Positions 16,998 through 25,387 of a stretch of 64,000 nucleotides of DNA are shown here, piece after piece. The notes beneath the pieces are model-generated. The model was not told where the DNA came from. It searched no databases and was given only the letters and a program-made list of their open reading frames with translations. Numbering within the stretch: the first letter of the stretch is position 1; every line of letters begins with the position of its first letter. This DNA is from Haloarcula marismortui ATCC 43049 (lineage in GTDB: Archaea; Halobacteriota; Halobacteria; Halobacteriales; Haloarculaceae), in the NCBI RefSeq assembly GCF_000011085.1, contig NC_006396.1:2418001-2482000 (forward strand). The letters run 5' to 3'. The translations under genes and the position numbers were made by a program.

Positions 16998-17498
16998 ATG
17001 GATGACGAGGATGCTGACCCCGTGGGCGGGCCACTGCCGGAAGCGGAGTCGTTCGACGATAGAGTGCTGGGGGTCAGCGAGTCGCTCATCCGGTACGTCG
17101 AGGTCATCGCGGCGCTAGTGCTGGTTCTCCTCTTTGCTATCGGCGTCTTCGACCTGACACTCCAGATATTCCAGAGCGCGCTTCGTGGCGATATCACCGA
17201 CCCGCTAGTCGTCGTCGGTTTCATCGACACGGCGCTCCTCCTGTTCATTATCGTCGAGGTGTACCAGACCGTCGTCGCGTACACGCAGGAAAGCGAAACG
17301 CGCCGCATCGTCCGTCTGGTTATCTACACGGGCGTCATCGCGATGGTCCGGAAAGCTATCATTTTCCGCACCGGTGAGTACAGCTCCGAACAGGCCGCGC
17401 TCACCGCCGCCGCAGCCTACACGCTCATCATCCTCGGGCTCGCGGCGCTGCTGCTCGTCGAGCGTCGGACCCGAGACAGGCTCCCGGAATCAGGGTGA
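16998..17498 (+). CDS. PsiE-like membrane protein
   Basis: 166 residues with four predicted membrane helices and an acidic N-terminal tail. The pattern (a VIAALVLVLLFAIGVFDL helix, a short re-entrant segment, VEVYQTVVAY, then VIAMVRKAIIF) matches the phosphate-starvation-inducible PsiE family, whose role is unknown. It precedes the DUF373 gene by 44 bases on the same strand, and the two may be cotranscribed. Confidence 0.72.
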   Translation: MDDEDADPVGGPLPEAESFDDRVLGVSESLIRYVEVIAALVLVLLFAIGVFDLTLQIFQSALRGDITDPLVVVGFIDTALLLFIIVEVYQTVVAYTQESETRRIVRLVIYTGVIAMVRKAIIFRTGEYSSEQAALTAAAAYTLIILGLAALLLVERRTRDRLPESG

Positions 17499-17542
17499 GC
17501 GGTCCCGAAAGAAGTTAAACACAGGCGGCGTAGCGCCGATAG

Positions 17543-18640
17543 ATGCTGCTGGTGCTGTGTATCGACCTCGACGACGACCTCGGCCGCAAGACCGGCATCG
17601 ACACGCCAGTCATCGGGCGCGATGCCGTCGTAGACGCAGCCGTGGCGCTGGCCTCGAACGACCCGGAAGACTCCGATGTGAACGTCCTGTTCGAGGGCGT
17701 CCACATCTATGACGACATCACCGACGAGCCGGTCGAAGTCGCAGCCGTCACCGGCGTCGACGGAAGCGATGTCGCCGCTAACCGGGCAGTCGGCGAGGAG
17801 GTCGATACCGTTCTCGCGTCACTGGCGGCCAGCGAGGACGTGCGGGCGCTGCTGGTCACCGACGGCGCACAGGACGAGTCGGTGGTCCCCGTTATCCGCT
17901 CGCGGGTCCAAATCGACGGCGTTCGTCGCGTCGTCGTCCGACAGGCCCAGAACCTCGAATCGATGTACTACACCATCAAGCAGGTGCTCGACGACCCGGA
18001 GACCCGCGGGACGATACTGGTTCCGCTGGGCATCCTCCTGCTGATTTACCCGCTGACAATCGCCGTCGAAGCGCTGGGGTACCCCGGCTCCGCGCTGGGT
18101 GTTATGTCCGGCTTGCTTGGGCTCTACATCCTCGCACGGGGCCTCGGCGCTGAGAAGATACTGGATGAAGCCGTTGAGCGAACGACCGCCGGACTGTACG
18201 CCGGTCGCGTCACGATCATCACCTATGTCGTCGCGGCTGCACTGCTCGCTATCGGCGGCGTCAGCGGCGTTCAGGAACTCGAACGCCAGACGGACCCCGA
18301 CGCCCTCGAAGTCATCGCGTCGCTGGTCTCCGGCGCGATTCAGTGGTTCGCCGCCGCCGGCATCACTTCCAGCCTCGGCCGCGTGACCGACGAGTACCTC
18401 GACGGGAGCTTCCGCTGGCGGTATCTCAACGCTCCCTTCTACGTCCTCTCGATCGCCCTCGTGTTACACGCTGTCAGCGCCTTTTTCCTCGGGGTGCAGG
18501 ACTTGGAATACCTCGCGATAATGCTCACTGGTGGGACGCTGCTCGGGCTGGTCAGTACCTTAGGCTTCGCTGTCGCGGAGGCCCGCTTCGACCGCGCCGA
18601 ACAGCACAATCAAGGCCCCGGCGGTCCCTCATCCGAGTAA
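17543..18640 (+). CDS. DUF373 family membrane protein
   Basis: 365 residues. The N-terminal ~140 residues form a cytoplasmic alpha/beta domain starting with the family's conserved LVLCIDLDDDLG(R/x)K, with an IGRD segment and VRRVVVRQAQNLESMYYTI. Six or so membrane helices follow. DUF373 proteins are confined to archaea and have no assigned function; the acidic DLDDD cluster suggests a metal or nucleotide site, which is inference. The stop TAA overlaps the ATG of the next gene (TAATG). Confidence 0.88.
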   Translation: MLLVLCIDLDDDLGRKTGIDTPVIGRDAVVDAAVALASNDPEDSDVNVLFEGVHIYDDITDEPVEVAAVTGVDGSDVAANRAVGEEVDTVLASLAASEDVRALLVTDGAQDESVVPVIRSRVQIDGVRRVVVRQAQNLESMYYTIKQVLDDPETRGTILVPLGILLLIYPLTIAVEALGYPGSALGVMSGLLGLYILARGLGAEKILDEAVERTTAGLYAGRVTIITYVVAAALLAIGGVSGVQELERQTDPDALEVIASLVSGAIQWFAAAGITSSLGRVTDEYLDGSFRWRYLNAPFYVLSIALVLHAVSAFFLGVQDLEYLAIMLTGGTLLGLVSTLGFAVAEARFDRAEQHNQGPGGPSSE

Positions 18641-18936
18641 TGTACGTCTCCCGTGCTGTCGAGAGTCTGCGCGCGGACCCACTCGACGGCGAGCCCGTCG
18701 ATCTGGTTCTCGAAACGGCTGACGATGCTGACCCTGAGCGCGTCGCCGCCGCTGCGGAGGCCGCCGGCGCGACCGTCGAGCGCCACCTCCAGTTCGACGA
18801 CCTGCTGGTCTCAACGACACAGGACGAAATCGACGCCCTCTGTGACTTGGATGGCCTGACTGCGGTTCAGACTGGCAACGTGAACGCTATCACGACGGCC
18901 GACGACGTCGAAGAAGACCTCGATCCCGATCACTGA
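18640..18936 (+). CDS. Small acidic protein coupled to DUF373
   Basis: 98 residues, strongly acidic, alpha/beta in appearance (VDLVLETADDADPERVAAAAEAAGA, then LLVSTTQDEIDALCDLDGLTAVQT). The arrangement resembles a ferredoxin-like or propeptide-inhibitor-like fold, an impression only. Its ATG shares the A of the DUF373 stop codon, so translation is probably coupled. It ends 54 bases before tRNA-Arg. No known function. Confidence 0.72.
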   Translation: MYVSRAVESLRADPLDGEPVDLVLETADDADPERVAAAAEAAGATVERHLQFDDLLVSTTQDEIDALCDLDGLTAVQTGNVNAITTADDVEEDLDPDH

Positions 18937-18990
18937 CCGGCGACCGTGTTCCGCATTTCTTTTGTCACCGCCGGAAATACACGATATCGA

Positions 18991-19095
18991 GGGCACGTAG
19001 CTCAGTCCGGATAGAGCGTCGGACTTCTATCTCCGCTGGCGCTGCCATCGGGGGAAGACATCCGACGGTCGTGGGTTCGAATCCCACCGTGCCCG
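18991..19095 (+). tRNA. tRNA-Arg (anticodon TCT) with 30-base intron
   Basis: The 7-bp acceptor stem (GGGCACG with CGTGCCC), D arm (GCTC/GAGC), anticodon stem (TCGGA/TCCGA) and T arm (GTGGG TTCGAAT CCCAC) are all perfect once bases 19030-19059 are removed. That intron sits between positions 37 and 38, the standard archaeal site, and contains GAAGA complementary to the TCT anticodon region, as in bulge-helix-bulge precursors. Anticodon TCT is at 19026-19028. Mature length is 75 bases with discriminator G and no encoded CCA. Confidence 0.92.
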
Positions 19096-19505
19096 TTATC
19101 TGTAACTGAAAATAAGAAGTGCCGACACCACTTGCTGTCCGTTCTAGCGGAGCCAATTCCCGCTGAGACGAACTCTGTGACCCGCCCTTTGCAGTATTAC
19201 AGTGAAGGGAACACGACTACCAGTACCGCGTCAGTTTGCATGACTTGTCAGAGGCATGGCAACCCGACTTGGGGGGATGGCACTGGTTTCGTCCCCTCCA
19301 CACGCACGGATTCCCCGGCAACACGTATGTAACAGTGACATTTTCACACCCAGCTACTGTTTTGAACATCTGGGTAAAATCCCTGCACTGTCATGGTCCC
19401 CATTTGCTGGGACAGGACGACAGCAACACTGTGTTTCGCTGCATAATCAGCTTCAGCCTCCGACTCCAACACTATGTCGGCCCGTGTCTGACCCACGGCG
19501 GCCGG
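19096..19505. other. 410-base non-coding region after tRNA-Arg
   Basis: Noticeably less GC-rich than its surroundings, without the third-position GC bias of haloarchaeal genes in any frame. Translations in all frames gave nothing I recognise. The open frame covering 19236-19862 runs antisense into the haemoglobin gene. It contains a loose inverted repeat around ACAGTGACA/AGCTACTGT (19330-19365). It may be an eroded insertion beside the tRNA, but no transposase or att duplication is visible. Confidence 0.45.
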
Positions 19506-19868
19506 CTACGCCTCAACGATATCGTCTTTCATTGCGGCGACCTCGGTGAGAATCGCTTCGACGTCGTCGTCGGGGACGCCGTTCGCCCGGAGCGCGGCTT
19601 CGAGGTGGGTCGCAACGCTGGCAAACGCGTCTTCGGTGATCCCCATGCCCTCGTGGGCGGTTTGCATATCGTCGCCGTCGTAGTCGACCGGGCCGCCGGC
19701 AACGGTGCTGATGAACTGAGTCTGGTGGCTGCGGAGCTGGTCCATGTCGGTTTCCTCGAAGTACGGTTCGAGCAGCGGGTCGTCGCGTACGCGGTCGTAG
19801 AAATCCGAGACCACCGCGTCGACCGCGTCGCGACCGCCGATCCGCTCGAAAATAGACTGTGATGCCAT
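19506..19868 (-). CDS. glbN: Truncated haemoglobin (group I-like)
   Basis: A 120-residue truncated globin. It opens with the family's SIFERIGGRDAVDAVVSDFYDRV helix region and DDPLLEPYF, and has the proximal heme-ligand histidine in RSHQTQFIST (about residue 48 in the truncated fold's F-helix region is replaced here by the SHQTQF/AHEGMGI pair; the heme His is most likely in MQTAHEGMGI). Such globins bind O2 or NO. ATG 19868 gives the normal N-terminus. It lies downstream of the gluzincin gene on the same strand, with a 125-base gap likely containing its own promoter. Confidence 0.87.
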   Translation of the reverse strand: MASQSIFERIGGRDAVDAVVSDFYDRVRDDPLLEPYFEETDMDQLRSHQTQFISTVAGGPVDYDGDDMQTAHEGMGITEDAFASVATHLEAALRANGVPDDDVEAILTEVAAMKDDIVEA

Positions 19869-19993
19869 TGTCGAGTGACAGGTACGCAGTCGGCATGATT
19901 GTTGTGGAAAAACAGATTTGGCATCGACCGTCGCGCTGCTGCTCGGACGTGATGCCTGCGGCGACACTCTCAAAGCGGGCGATTATGGACGCG

Positions 19994-21442
19994 CTACAGT
20001 CGTTGACGACGAACCAGCAACAGAGACAGCAGGCCGAGCGTCCCAAGCACGGTCCACTCCCCGTGGCGGTCCGTGACGGGCCGCGTGGTATCGACGACGC
20101 GTCTGGGACCGTCGCCGGCGGTGGTCGCTGTGGTCGCACTGCTATCGCCCGACGGCGCGAAATTCGTCCGCCGGCCGGTCGTATCTGCTGCGCCGCTTCG
20201 CCGCAGGTCGCGGTCAGTGAGCACCTCGACCGGGACCGACGGCGCGGTGCCAGTGACAGCCTGTCGAACAAACGCATTGAGTCCATCTCCGGCGACAGCC
20301 GACACCGTCTCGGCGAACAGCGCGAGAGTGATGCGGTCGTCGTGTCGGGTCAGCCTGTCGAGGACCGCTTCGAACGTCCGGGTGCCATCGGTCGCTTGCC
20401 GGAGATGGGCGTCAATGGCCGCGACGACACGTGTTCCCTTGTGGTACTGTGCGCCCGGTCCCGCCCATGTGTCGGGCTGTGTCAGATCGGCGGTTTCGTG
20501 GCGCTCGGTCGTCACCCGCTCATGGAACTGGTCTGCATCGATGCCGCCCGTGCTGTAGGTGAGGGCCGCGGTGTGGTAGTCCGCGCTGCCCTCACTGAGC
20601 CAGTCCATCGCCGGTGCCGTCTCGAACGTCTGTCGGGTGTGGCGGTACTCGTGGACCCAGACGTTGACCGGGGAGCGGACGGGTTCGCCGGCGTTGACGA
20701 TGACGTCCGACTCGCCGTTCGACGGGGTGTACCCGCCCGATGCGAGTTCGTTCGGCGCGACAAACACGCGGATGTGGTCGTGGTCCGTTCCGGCGGTCGA
20801 GGCACGCTTCGCATGGCTGATTGAGTCAAGCGCGGCGGTACGGTTGGGTCGCAAGTCCGCATCCGCCGGGACAACGAGCGTGATTCGGTCGCCATCGACC
20901 GTTCTGGTTTCTGTCTCGTGGGGGCCGATGTAGGCGGCCGTACGCCCGGCGACACCGCTTTGCCCGGGTGCGAGTGCGAGCGACTCGTTCCACGTGGGCC
21001 GCGGCCCGACGTGCCAACGCCAGCGGGCACGCAGTGACACCTCCTGTCTGGCAAGCAGCGTCCAGTTGTGGGTGTCAGCGGTCCGCTGGCCGAACGTTGT
21101 CGAGAGTCCGACCGGCACGGTGTAGGTCAGTCGTGCTCTCTCAGTATCACCGCTGACACGCCAGCGGTCGCCATCGGACTGGAGTCCGTCGGCTTGGAGG
21201 ACTGTCGCCTCCCCCGGCGTCCGTACCGACAGTCCGGTGACGTGCCGTGGTCGCTCAATCGTCGCGGTTACCCGCACCCGGCCGGTCTTGTTCGGCTCTC
21301 TGTCGAGTGTGTACTGAACAGCAATCGACCTGTCGTGGTCGGCACTGCCCTGCGCTGGTGGCCCGGATTCGATACCGAGGGCGACCGGAGACGTGCAAAC
21401 CAGAAGGAGACAGACCAGTCCTGCAAACAGCTGCGTTCTCAT
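19994..21442 (-). CDS. Secreted gluzincin-like metallopeptidase with C-terminal anchor
   Basis: 482 residues. A Sec signal peptide (~1-24) leads to a beta-rich domain (~40-200), then a gluzincin active-site segment: VHEYRHTRQ (zinc histidines at ~264 and 268) and, 22 residues later, LSEGSADY supplying the third ligand Glu, as in M1/M61 peptidases. A Ser/Thr-rich stretch and a C-terminal hydrophobic helix (LGTLGLLSLLLV) plus RRQRL anchor it in the membrane with the catalytic domain outside. The HExxH motif is intact (HEYRH). Substrate unknown. Confidence 0.82.
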   Translation of the reverse strand: MRTQLFAGLVCLLLVCTSPVALGIESGPPAQGSADHDRSIAVQYTLDREPNKTGRVRVTATIERPRHVTGLSVRTPGEATVLQADGLQSDGDRWRVSGDTERARLTYTVPVGLSTTFGQRTADTHNWTLLARQEVSLRARWRWHVGPRPTWNESLALAPGQSGVAGRTAAYIGPHETETRTVDGDRITLVVPADADLRPNRTAALDSISHAKRASTAGTDHDHIRVFVAPNELASGGYTPSNGESDVIVNAGEPVRSPVNVWVHEYRHTRQTFETAPAMDWLSEGSADYHTAALTYSTGGIDADQFHERVTTERHETADLTQPDTWAGPGAQYHKGTRVVAAIDAHLRQATDGTRTFEAVLDRLTRHDDRITLALFAETVSAVAGDGLNAFVRQAVTGTAPSVPVEVLTDRDLRRSGAADTTGRRTNFAPSGDSSATTATTAGDGPRRVVDTTRPVTDRHGEWTVLGTLGLLSLLLVRRQRL

Positions 21443-21587
21443 AGCTCTGGGTGTTGCCGAGTGCTACGCGACAACCAGCGAGTGGCGGTAAAGTGTGTGC
21501 CGGTGAAAATCTCAAACGTAATAACAGGCTGTGCGCCTCGGACACGGGGTCGCAAGCGTTTTGCCAGCGGCCACGTTATCCCCTGAT

Positions 21588-22040
21588 ATGGCCGATTGTC
21601 CGCTCGCAGACGACTGTCCCGAATTCACCGAACGAATTCAGGGGATGGGCTGTACCCACTACGGCGACCGTGGCGGCGCCGAGTGGTGCAATCACTACAA
21701 CCAGCCGATCTCGGAGCTCAAGAGCCAGCCGGTCAAGATGGGCGAGGAAGTCACTGTCGACGTTGAGGACATCCATGAGAGCGGTGCCGGTGTCGGTCGG
21801 ACCGAGGACGGCTTCATCATCATGGTTGACGGCGTCCTGCCCCCGGCTCGCTCGCTGGTCAAGGTGACGAACGTTCACTCGAACCACGCCCGGGCTGAGG
21901 AAGTCGAGCGACTGGAGATGGACGAGGACCCCTCCGAGTCTGAAACCGAAGAAAACGACGCCGACGCTGACGAGACGGACGACAATGCTGATGATGACGG
22001 CCGGCGTCTCGGGAGTCGGGACAACTTCTGGGGCAGCTAG
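21588..22040 (+). CDS. TRAM-domain protein with N-terminal Cys cluster
   Basis: 150 residues. N-terminal cysteine cluster (CPLADDCPEF, then GCTHYGDRGGAEWCNHY) suited to metal binding, a TRAM RNA-binding domain (~48-105: GEEVTVDVEDIHESGAGVGR, DGFIIMVDGVLPPAR, VKVTNVHSNHARAEEV), and an acidic disordered tail. Small TRAM proteins are archaeal RNA-binding proteins, some proposed as RNA chaperones. It starts 145 bases from the divergent gluzincin gene. Confidence 0.85.
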   Translation: MADCPLADDCPEFTERIQGMGCTHYGDRGGAEWCNHYNQPISELKSQPVKMGEEVTVDVEDIHESGAGVGRTEDGFIIMVDGVLPPARSLVKVTNVHSNHARAEEVERLEMDEDPSESETEENDADADETDDNADDDGRRLGSRDNFWGS

Positions 22041-22103
22041 GACACACCGGTTGGACAGTTTGCGAGCGGGACTTCTTTGAGCCAGTCGGTCCTTCCTGTG
22101 GAT

Positions 22104-22886
22104 ATGGACCTCGAACTCGATGGCAACGCAGCGCTGTGTACCGCCGCAACGAGCGGACTCGGACTTGCGAGCGCCGAAGCCCTCGCTGCGGACGGTGCCA
22201 ACGTAGCGGTCTGTGGCCGGACGCCGGAACACGTCGACGAGGCACGGAACCGGCTCGAAGCGGTCGGCGACGGCGACGTACTGGCCGTCGAGGCCGATAT
22301 TACTGACCCCGACCAGATCGAGGCACTCGTCGAGGAAACTGTCGACAGCTTCGGCGGCCTCGACCACGTCGTCACCAGCGCTGGCGGTCCGGCCCCCGGA
22401 CCGTTCATGGAGACGACCGAGCGAGAGTGGTACAGCGCCTACGACCTGCTCGTGATGAGTGTCGTCTGGACCACCCGGGCCGCCTACCCACACCTCAGGG
22501 ACTCCGATGCCGGCACCATCGTCAATATCACCTCCCGTTCTGTCCGGGAAGCCATTGACGACCTGGTGCTCTCGAACGCTGTCCGCCGCGCTGTTATCGG
22601 CCTGATGAAGACACAGGCTAACGAGTTTGCGCCGGAAGTCCGCGTCAACGCCGTCCTCCCCGGCGCACACGAGACACCACGTATCGAGGAACTCGTCGAA
22701 GCAGCCGTCGAGCGTGGCGAGTACGACTCCTACGAAGAGGGCATCAAATCTTGGGCCGATGCCCCGCTGCAGCGTGTCGGCCGACCGGAAGAGCTTGGGG
22801 ATGTCGTCGCCTTCCTCTCCTCGCCCCGGTCCTCATACGTCACTGGAACGGCCCTGCCCGTCGACGGCGGGGCGATGCAGAGCTAA
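22104..22886 (+). CDS. SDR-fold protein with altered catalytic residues
   Basis: 260 residues with the short-chain dehydrogenase/reductase fold. The cofactor motif is TAATSGLGLA rather than TGxxxGxG. The usual catalytic Tyr-x-x-x-Lys is replaced: at YSASKAALIGL the protein reads SNAVRRAVIGL, so Tyr becomes Ser and Lys becomes Arg; the upstream Ser (NITSRSV) is kept. A described SDR subgroup related to beta-ketoacyl reductase shares both departures. It may bind a nucleotide cofactor without classical reductase chemistry. It follows the TRAM gene by 63 bases on the same strand. Confidence 0.85.
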   Translation: MDLELDGNAALCTAATSGLGLASAEALAADGANVAVCGRTPEHVDEARNRLEAVGDGDVLAVEADITDPDQIEALVEETVDSFGGLDHVVTSAGGPAPGPFMETTEREWYSAYDLLVMSVVWTTRAAYPHLRDSDAGTIVNITSRSVREAIDDLVLSNAVRRAVIGLMKTQANEFAPEVRVNAVLPGAHETPRIEELVEAAVERGEYDSYEEGIKSWADAPLQRVGRPEELGDVVAFLSSPRSSYVTGTALPVDGGAMQS

Positions 22887-22907
22887 CAGTTCCGGCCGCC
22901 GGGCCGC

Positions 22908-23903
22908 TCAGAACCGCCCGTCGTCGCGCAGTTCCCCGACCACCTCTCGGACCCGCTGGGCCTCCTCTTTCGGGACCACGAGCGTCCGGTCGTCGAATGA
23001 CGCCACGACGAGGTCTTCGACGCCGACGGCGCTGATGTGGCCGTCGCTCGCCAGCACGTTCCCGTCGGCGTCTATACTAACTGCCTCACCCAGCACCGCG
23101 TTTCCGTCTTGGCCGTCGAGGACGCGCTCGAAGGCATCCCACGACCCCAGGTCGTCCCAGTCAAGCGCCGCCGGAACGACAAAGGCGTTTTCCGCGTCTT
23201 CGAGCACAGCGTAATCGATGCTCACTGGGTCAACAGCGGCAAAGGCGTCGTCGTGGTCCCCGTCGTCGAGTCGCTCGACCATGGGTGCAAGCGGCGAGGA
23301 CGCTGCGGCGGACAGGAGAGCCGTCGGCGCCCACGCGAACAGGCCAGCGTTCCAGTAGAATCCCTCCCGGACGTACTCCGTCGCGGTCTCCCGGTCGGGT
23401 TTCTCGTGGAACGTTTCGACCGGCGCGAAGCCGTTCTCGGACGGTCCGGGCTTGATGTAGCCGTAGCCGGTCGCCGGCCGGTCCGGTTCGATACCGACGG
23501 TGACGAGCCCCTCGGTTTCCACTGCGACCCGCGTGGCCGTCCGTGCGACCGTCTCGAACGGCCCCGAAATCCGGTGGTCGCTTGGCAGACACAGCAGAAC
23601 ACAGTCGCCGACCTGCTCGCGGATGCGGTGGGCCGCATACGCCAGTGCCGGCCCGGTGTCTTTCGGTTCCGGTTCTGTCAACACTGCTACATTCGGGACG
23701 TGCTCCCGGACCCCGTCGGCGAACGAGTCCCGAGTCAGCACGTAGGTCTCGTCGGCGAACCCGACCCGACTGACAGTCTCGGCGAGTAGTGATTCGTCTT
23801 CCCCGAAGGAGAGAAACTGTTTGGGGCGGTCGCTCCGACTCGCCGGATACAGGCGCGTGCCGGTGCCGCCGGCCAGAACGAGCGCGACGATTGGTCGCTC
23901 CAT
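22908..23903 (-). CDS. Mannose-1-phosphate guanylyltransferase-like enzyme
   Basis: A 331-residue nucleotidyltransferase making GDP-mannose from GTP and mannose-1-phosphate for surface glycan or N-glycan synthesis. It has the pyrophosphorylase signature LAGGTGTRLYPASR followed by RPKQFL, the sugar-binding PSDH, GYGYIKPG, ETFHEKPD and YWNAGLFAW segments typical of type II enzymes. The isomerase domain found in bifunctional ManC is absent, so it is monofunctional. Its stop is 22 bases from the convergent SDR gene. Confidence 0.88.
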   Translation of the reverse strand: MERPIVALVLAGGTGTRLYPASRSDRPKQFLSFGEDESLLAETVSRVGFADETYVLTRDSFADGVREHVPNVAVLTEPEPKDTGPALAYAAHRIREQVGDCVLLCLPSDHRISGPFETVARTATRVAVETEGLVTVGIEPDRPATGYGYIKPGPSENGFAPVETFHEKPDRETATEYVREGFYWNAGLFAWAPTALLSAAASSPLAPMVERLDDGDHDDAFAAVDPVSIDYAVLEDAENAFVVPAALDWDDLGSWDAFERVLDGQDGNAVLGEAVSIDADGNVLASDGHISAVGVEDLVVASFDDRTLVVPKEEAQRVREVVGELRDDGRF

Positions 23904-23985
23904 ACTCGGGCTTTGCCCAGCCAGTGCTAAAATGTTGTACTGGCGACCGAGGCGGAGACCAGCCGAACCCACTGCCGTCAGCGAG

Positions 23986-24270
23986 TTACCACGTTTCTAT
24001 CGTCCCGTCCCTGATGTCTTCGACACAGCCCTGACAGTCCGGACTCTCTGCGTCGTAGCACACTGGCCGCCGTTGCTCGTCCATCGACACCGCGCGGTAC
24101 TCGGCGTGGCGGCGACAGACGATTCGGGCCCGTCCTTCCTCATCTCTGGGCAGGCCGGCTTCTGCCGACCGCTTGCCGTTCTTGTAGGCCTTCTTCGCAT
24201 CGGAGAGTTGCTGCTCGGCCGACCGCAAGGTATCTCGGATGAACCGTGCGAGTCGGTCGTCGTCGGCCAT
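23986..24270 (-). CDS. Small Cys/His-containing haloarchaeal protein
   Basis: 94 residues. The N-terminal half is a charged helix (LARFIRDTLRSAEQQLSDAKKAYKNGKR); the C-terminal half holds four cysteines and a histidine (VCRRHAEYRAV, PVCYDAESPDCQGC), arranged so they could bind zinc or form an Fe-S site. No recognised family. ATG 24270 is chosen over the upstream start at 24294. It is divergent from rpa3 and 82 bases from the guanylyltransferase start. Confidence 0.7.
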   Translation of the reverse strand: MADDDRLARFIRDTLRSAEQQLSDAKKAYKNGKRSAEAGLPRDEEGRARIVCRRHAEYRAVSMDEQRRPVCYDAESPDCQGCVEDIRDGTIETW

Positions 24271-24374
24271 ACTGACCGTTGTGTCCGGCCACAAATCAAT
24301 CTTCTCGCGTGGCTCGCACGACGTGACTCCGGGGGTCCGATATCCACATTCACTTTCACTCCGCTGGGCGAGTA

Positions 24375-24381
24375 TTTATAA
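24375..24381 (+). promoter_or_regulatory. TATA box of the rpa3 operon
   Basis: TTTATAA lies 62 bases before the rpa3 ATG, predicting a leader of roughly 35 bases, unlike the leaderless genes around it. Confidence 0.55.
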
Positions 24382-24442
24382 CCAAAGGCGACCAACCGTC
24401 GATTGTCTCCCAACGAAAACCAGGCGGAGACAGTGAAAGCCA

Positions 24443-25387
24443 ATGACTGAGTCAGATCTGCGTACCCACGCGACAGAGATACACGAGCAGTTTTCCGACC
24501 AGCTAGAGATCGACGTCGACGACGTTATCGAACGTCTCGATACGCTGGTGAACGATTATCAGGTCCCCATCAGTGAGGCCCGCCGGAGTGTCGTCAACAC
24601 GTACCTTGACGAGGCTGGCATGGACCGCGACCAGCTAGGTGGCGGCGATGGCGGCGGCAACGAGCAGGTGAACGTCGCTGATGTCGACGCCCCCGAGGAG
24701 TGGGTCGATGTCCGCGCGACGGTCGTCGAACTCTGGGAGCCACGCGCCGACGCCGTTGCGCAGGTCGGCCTGCTGGGCGATGAAACGGGCACGATCAAGT
24801 TCACGAAGTGGTCGAAGTCCGACCTTCCGTCGCTCGAAGAAGGCAAGTCCTACGCCCTGCGCAACGTCGTTACCGACGAGTACCAGGGTCGCTTTTCGGT
24901 GAAGCTCAACCGGACGACCACTATCGAGGAACTTGACGAGGCAATTGAGGTCGGCGACGACAGCGTCGAGGCCGACGGCGCACTGGTTGACATCCAGTCG
25001 GGCTCCGGGCTCATCAAGCGCTGTCCGGAGGACGACTGCACGCGCGTCCTCCAGAACGGCCGCTGTAGCGAACACGGCGAGGTTGAAGGCGAGTTCGACC
25101 TCCGAATCAAGGGCGTCCTCGACGACGGCGAGGAGGTCACCGAGGTCATCTTCGACGAGGACGCGACCGAGGAGTTGACCGGCATCGCCCTCGAAGAGGC
25201 GAAGGAGATGGCGATGGACGCGCTCGACACCACCGTCGTCGCCGACGAGATGCGACAGAAAATCCTCGGCCGGTATTACCGCGTCCGCGGTCCGACGTTT
25301 GGCCGCTACTTGCTCGCCGACGAGCAGGAGCGACTGACCGGGGCCGTGGATGCAGACGAGATTCTCATCAAAGCGAGGTCGATCTAA
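24443..25387 (+). CDS. rpa3: Replication protein A (Rpa3 type)
   Basis: A 314-residue single-stranded-DNA-binding protein. An N-terminal helical region (~1-60) and a Gly/Asp linker precede an OB fold (~80-165: DVRATVVELWEP, GLLGDETGTIKFTKW, GRFSVKLNR), then a zinc-binding element CPEDDCTRVLQNGRCSEHG (~195-213), and a second OB-like region ending in YYRVRGPTFGRYLL. The size and single zinc element match haloarchaeal Rpa3, and the next gene is its known partner family. Acts in replication and repair. The TAA stop directly abuts the ATG of rpap3. Confidence 0.9.
   Translation: MTESDLRTHATEIHEQFSDQLEIDVDDVIERLDTLVNDYQVPISEARRSVVNTYLDEAGMDRDQLGGGDGGGNEQVNVADVDAPEEWVDVRATVVELWEPRADAVAQVGLLGDETGTIKFTKWSKSDLPSLEEGKSYALRNVVTDEYQGRFSVKLNRTTTIEELDEAIEVGDDSVEADGALVDIQSGSGLIKRCPEDDCTRVLQNGRCSEHGEVEGEFDLRIKGVLDDGEEVTEVIFDEDATEELTGIALEEAKEMAMDALDTTVVADEMRQKILGRYYRVRGPTFGRYLLADEQERLTGAVDADEILIKARSI

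Noticed and set aside
19236-19862. A 208-codon frame covering the tRNA-flank region and antisense haemoglobin
   Set aside because: Its C-terminal half is exactly antisense to a clear globin gene and the N-terminal half has no recognisable protein.
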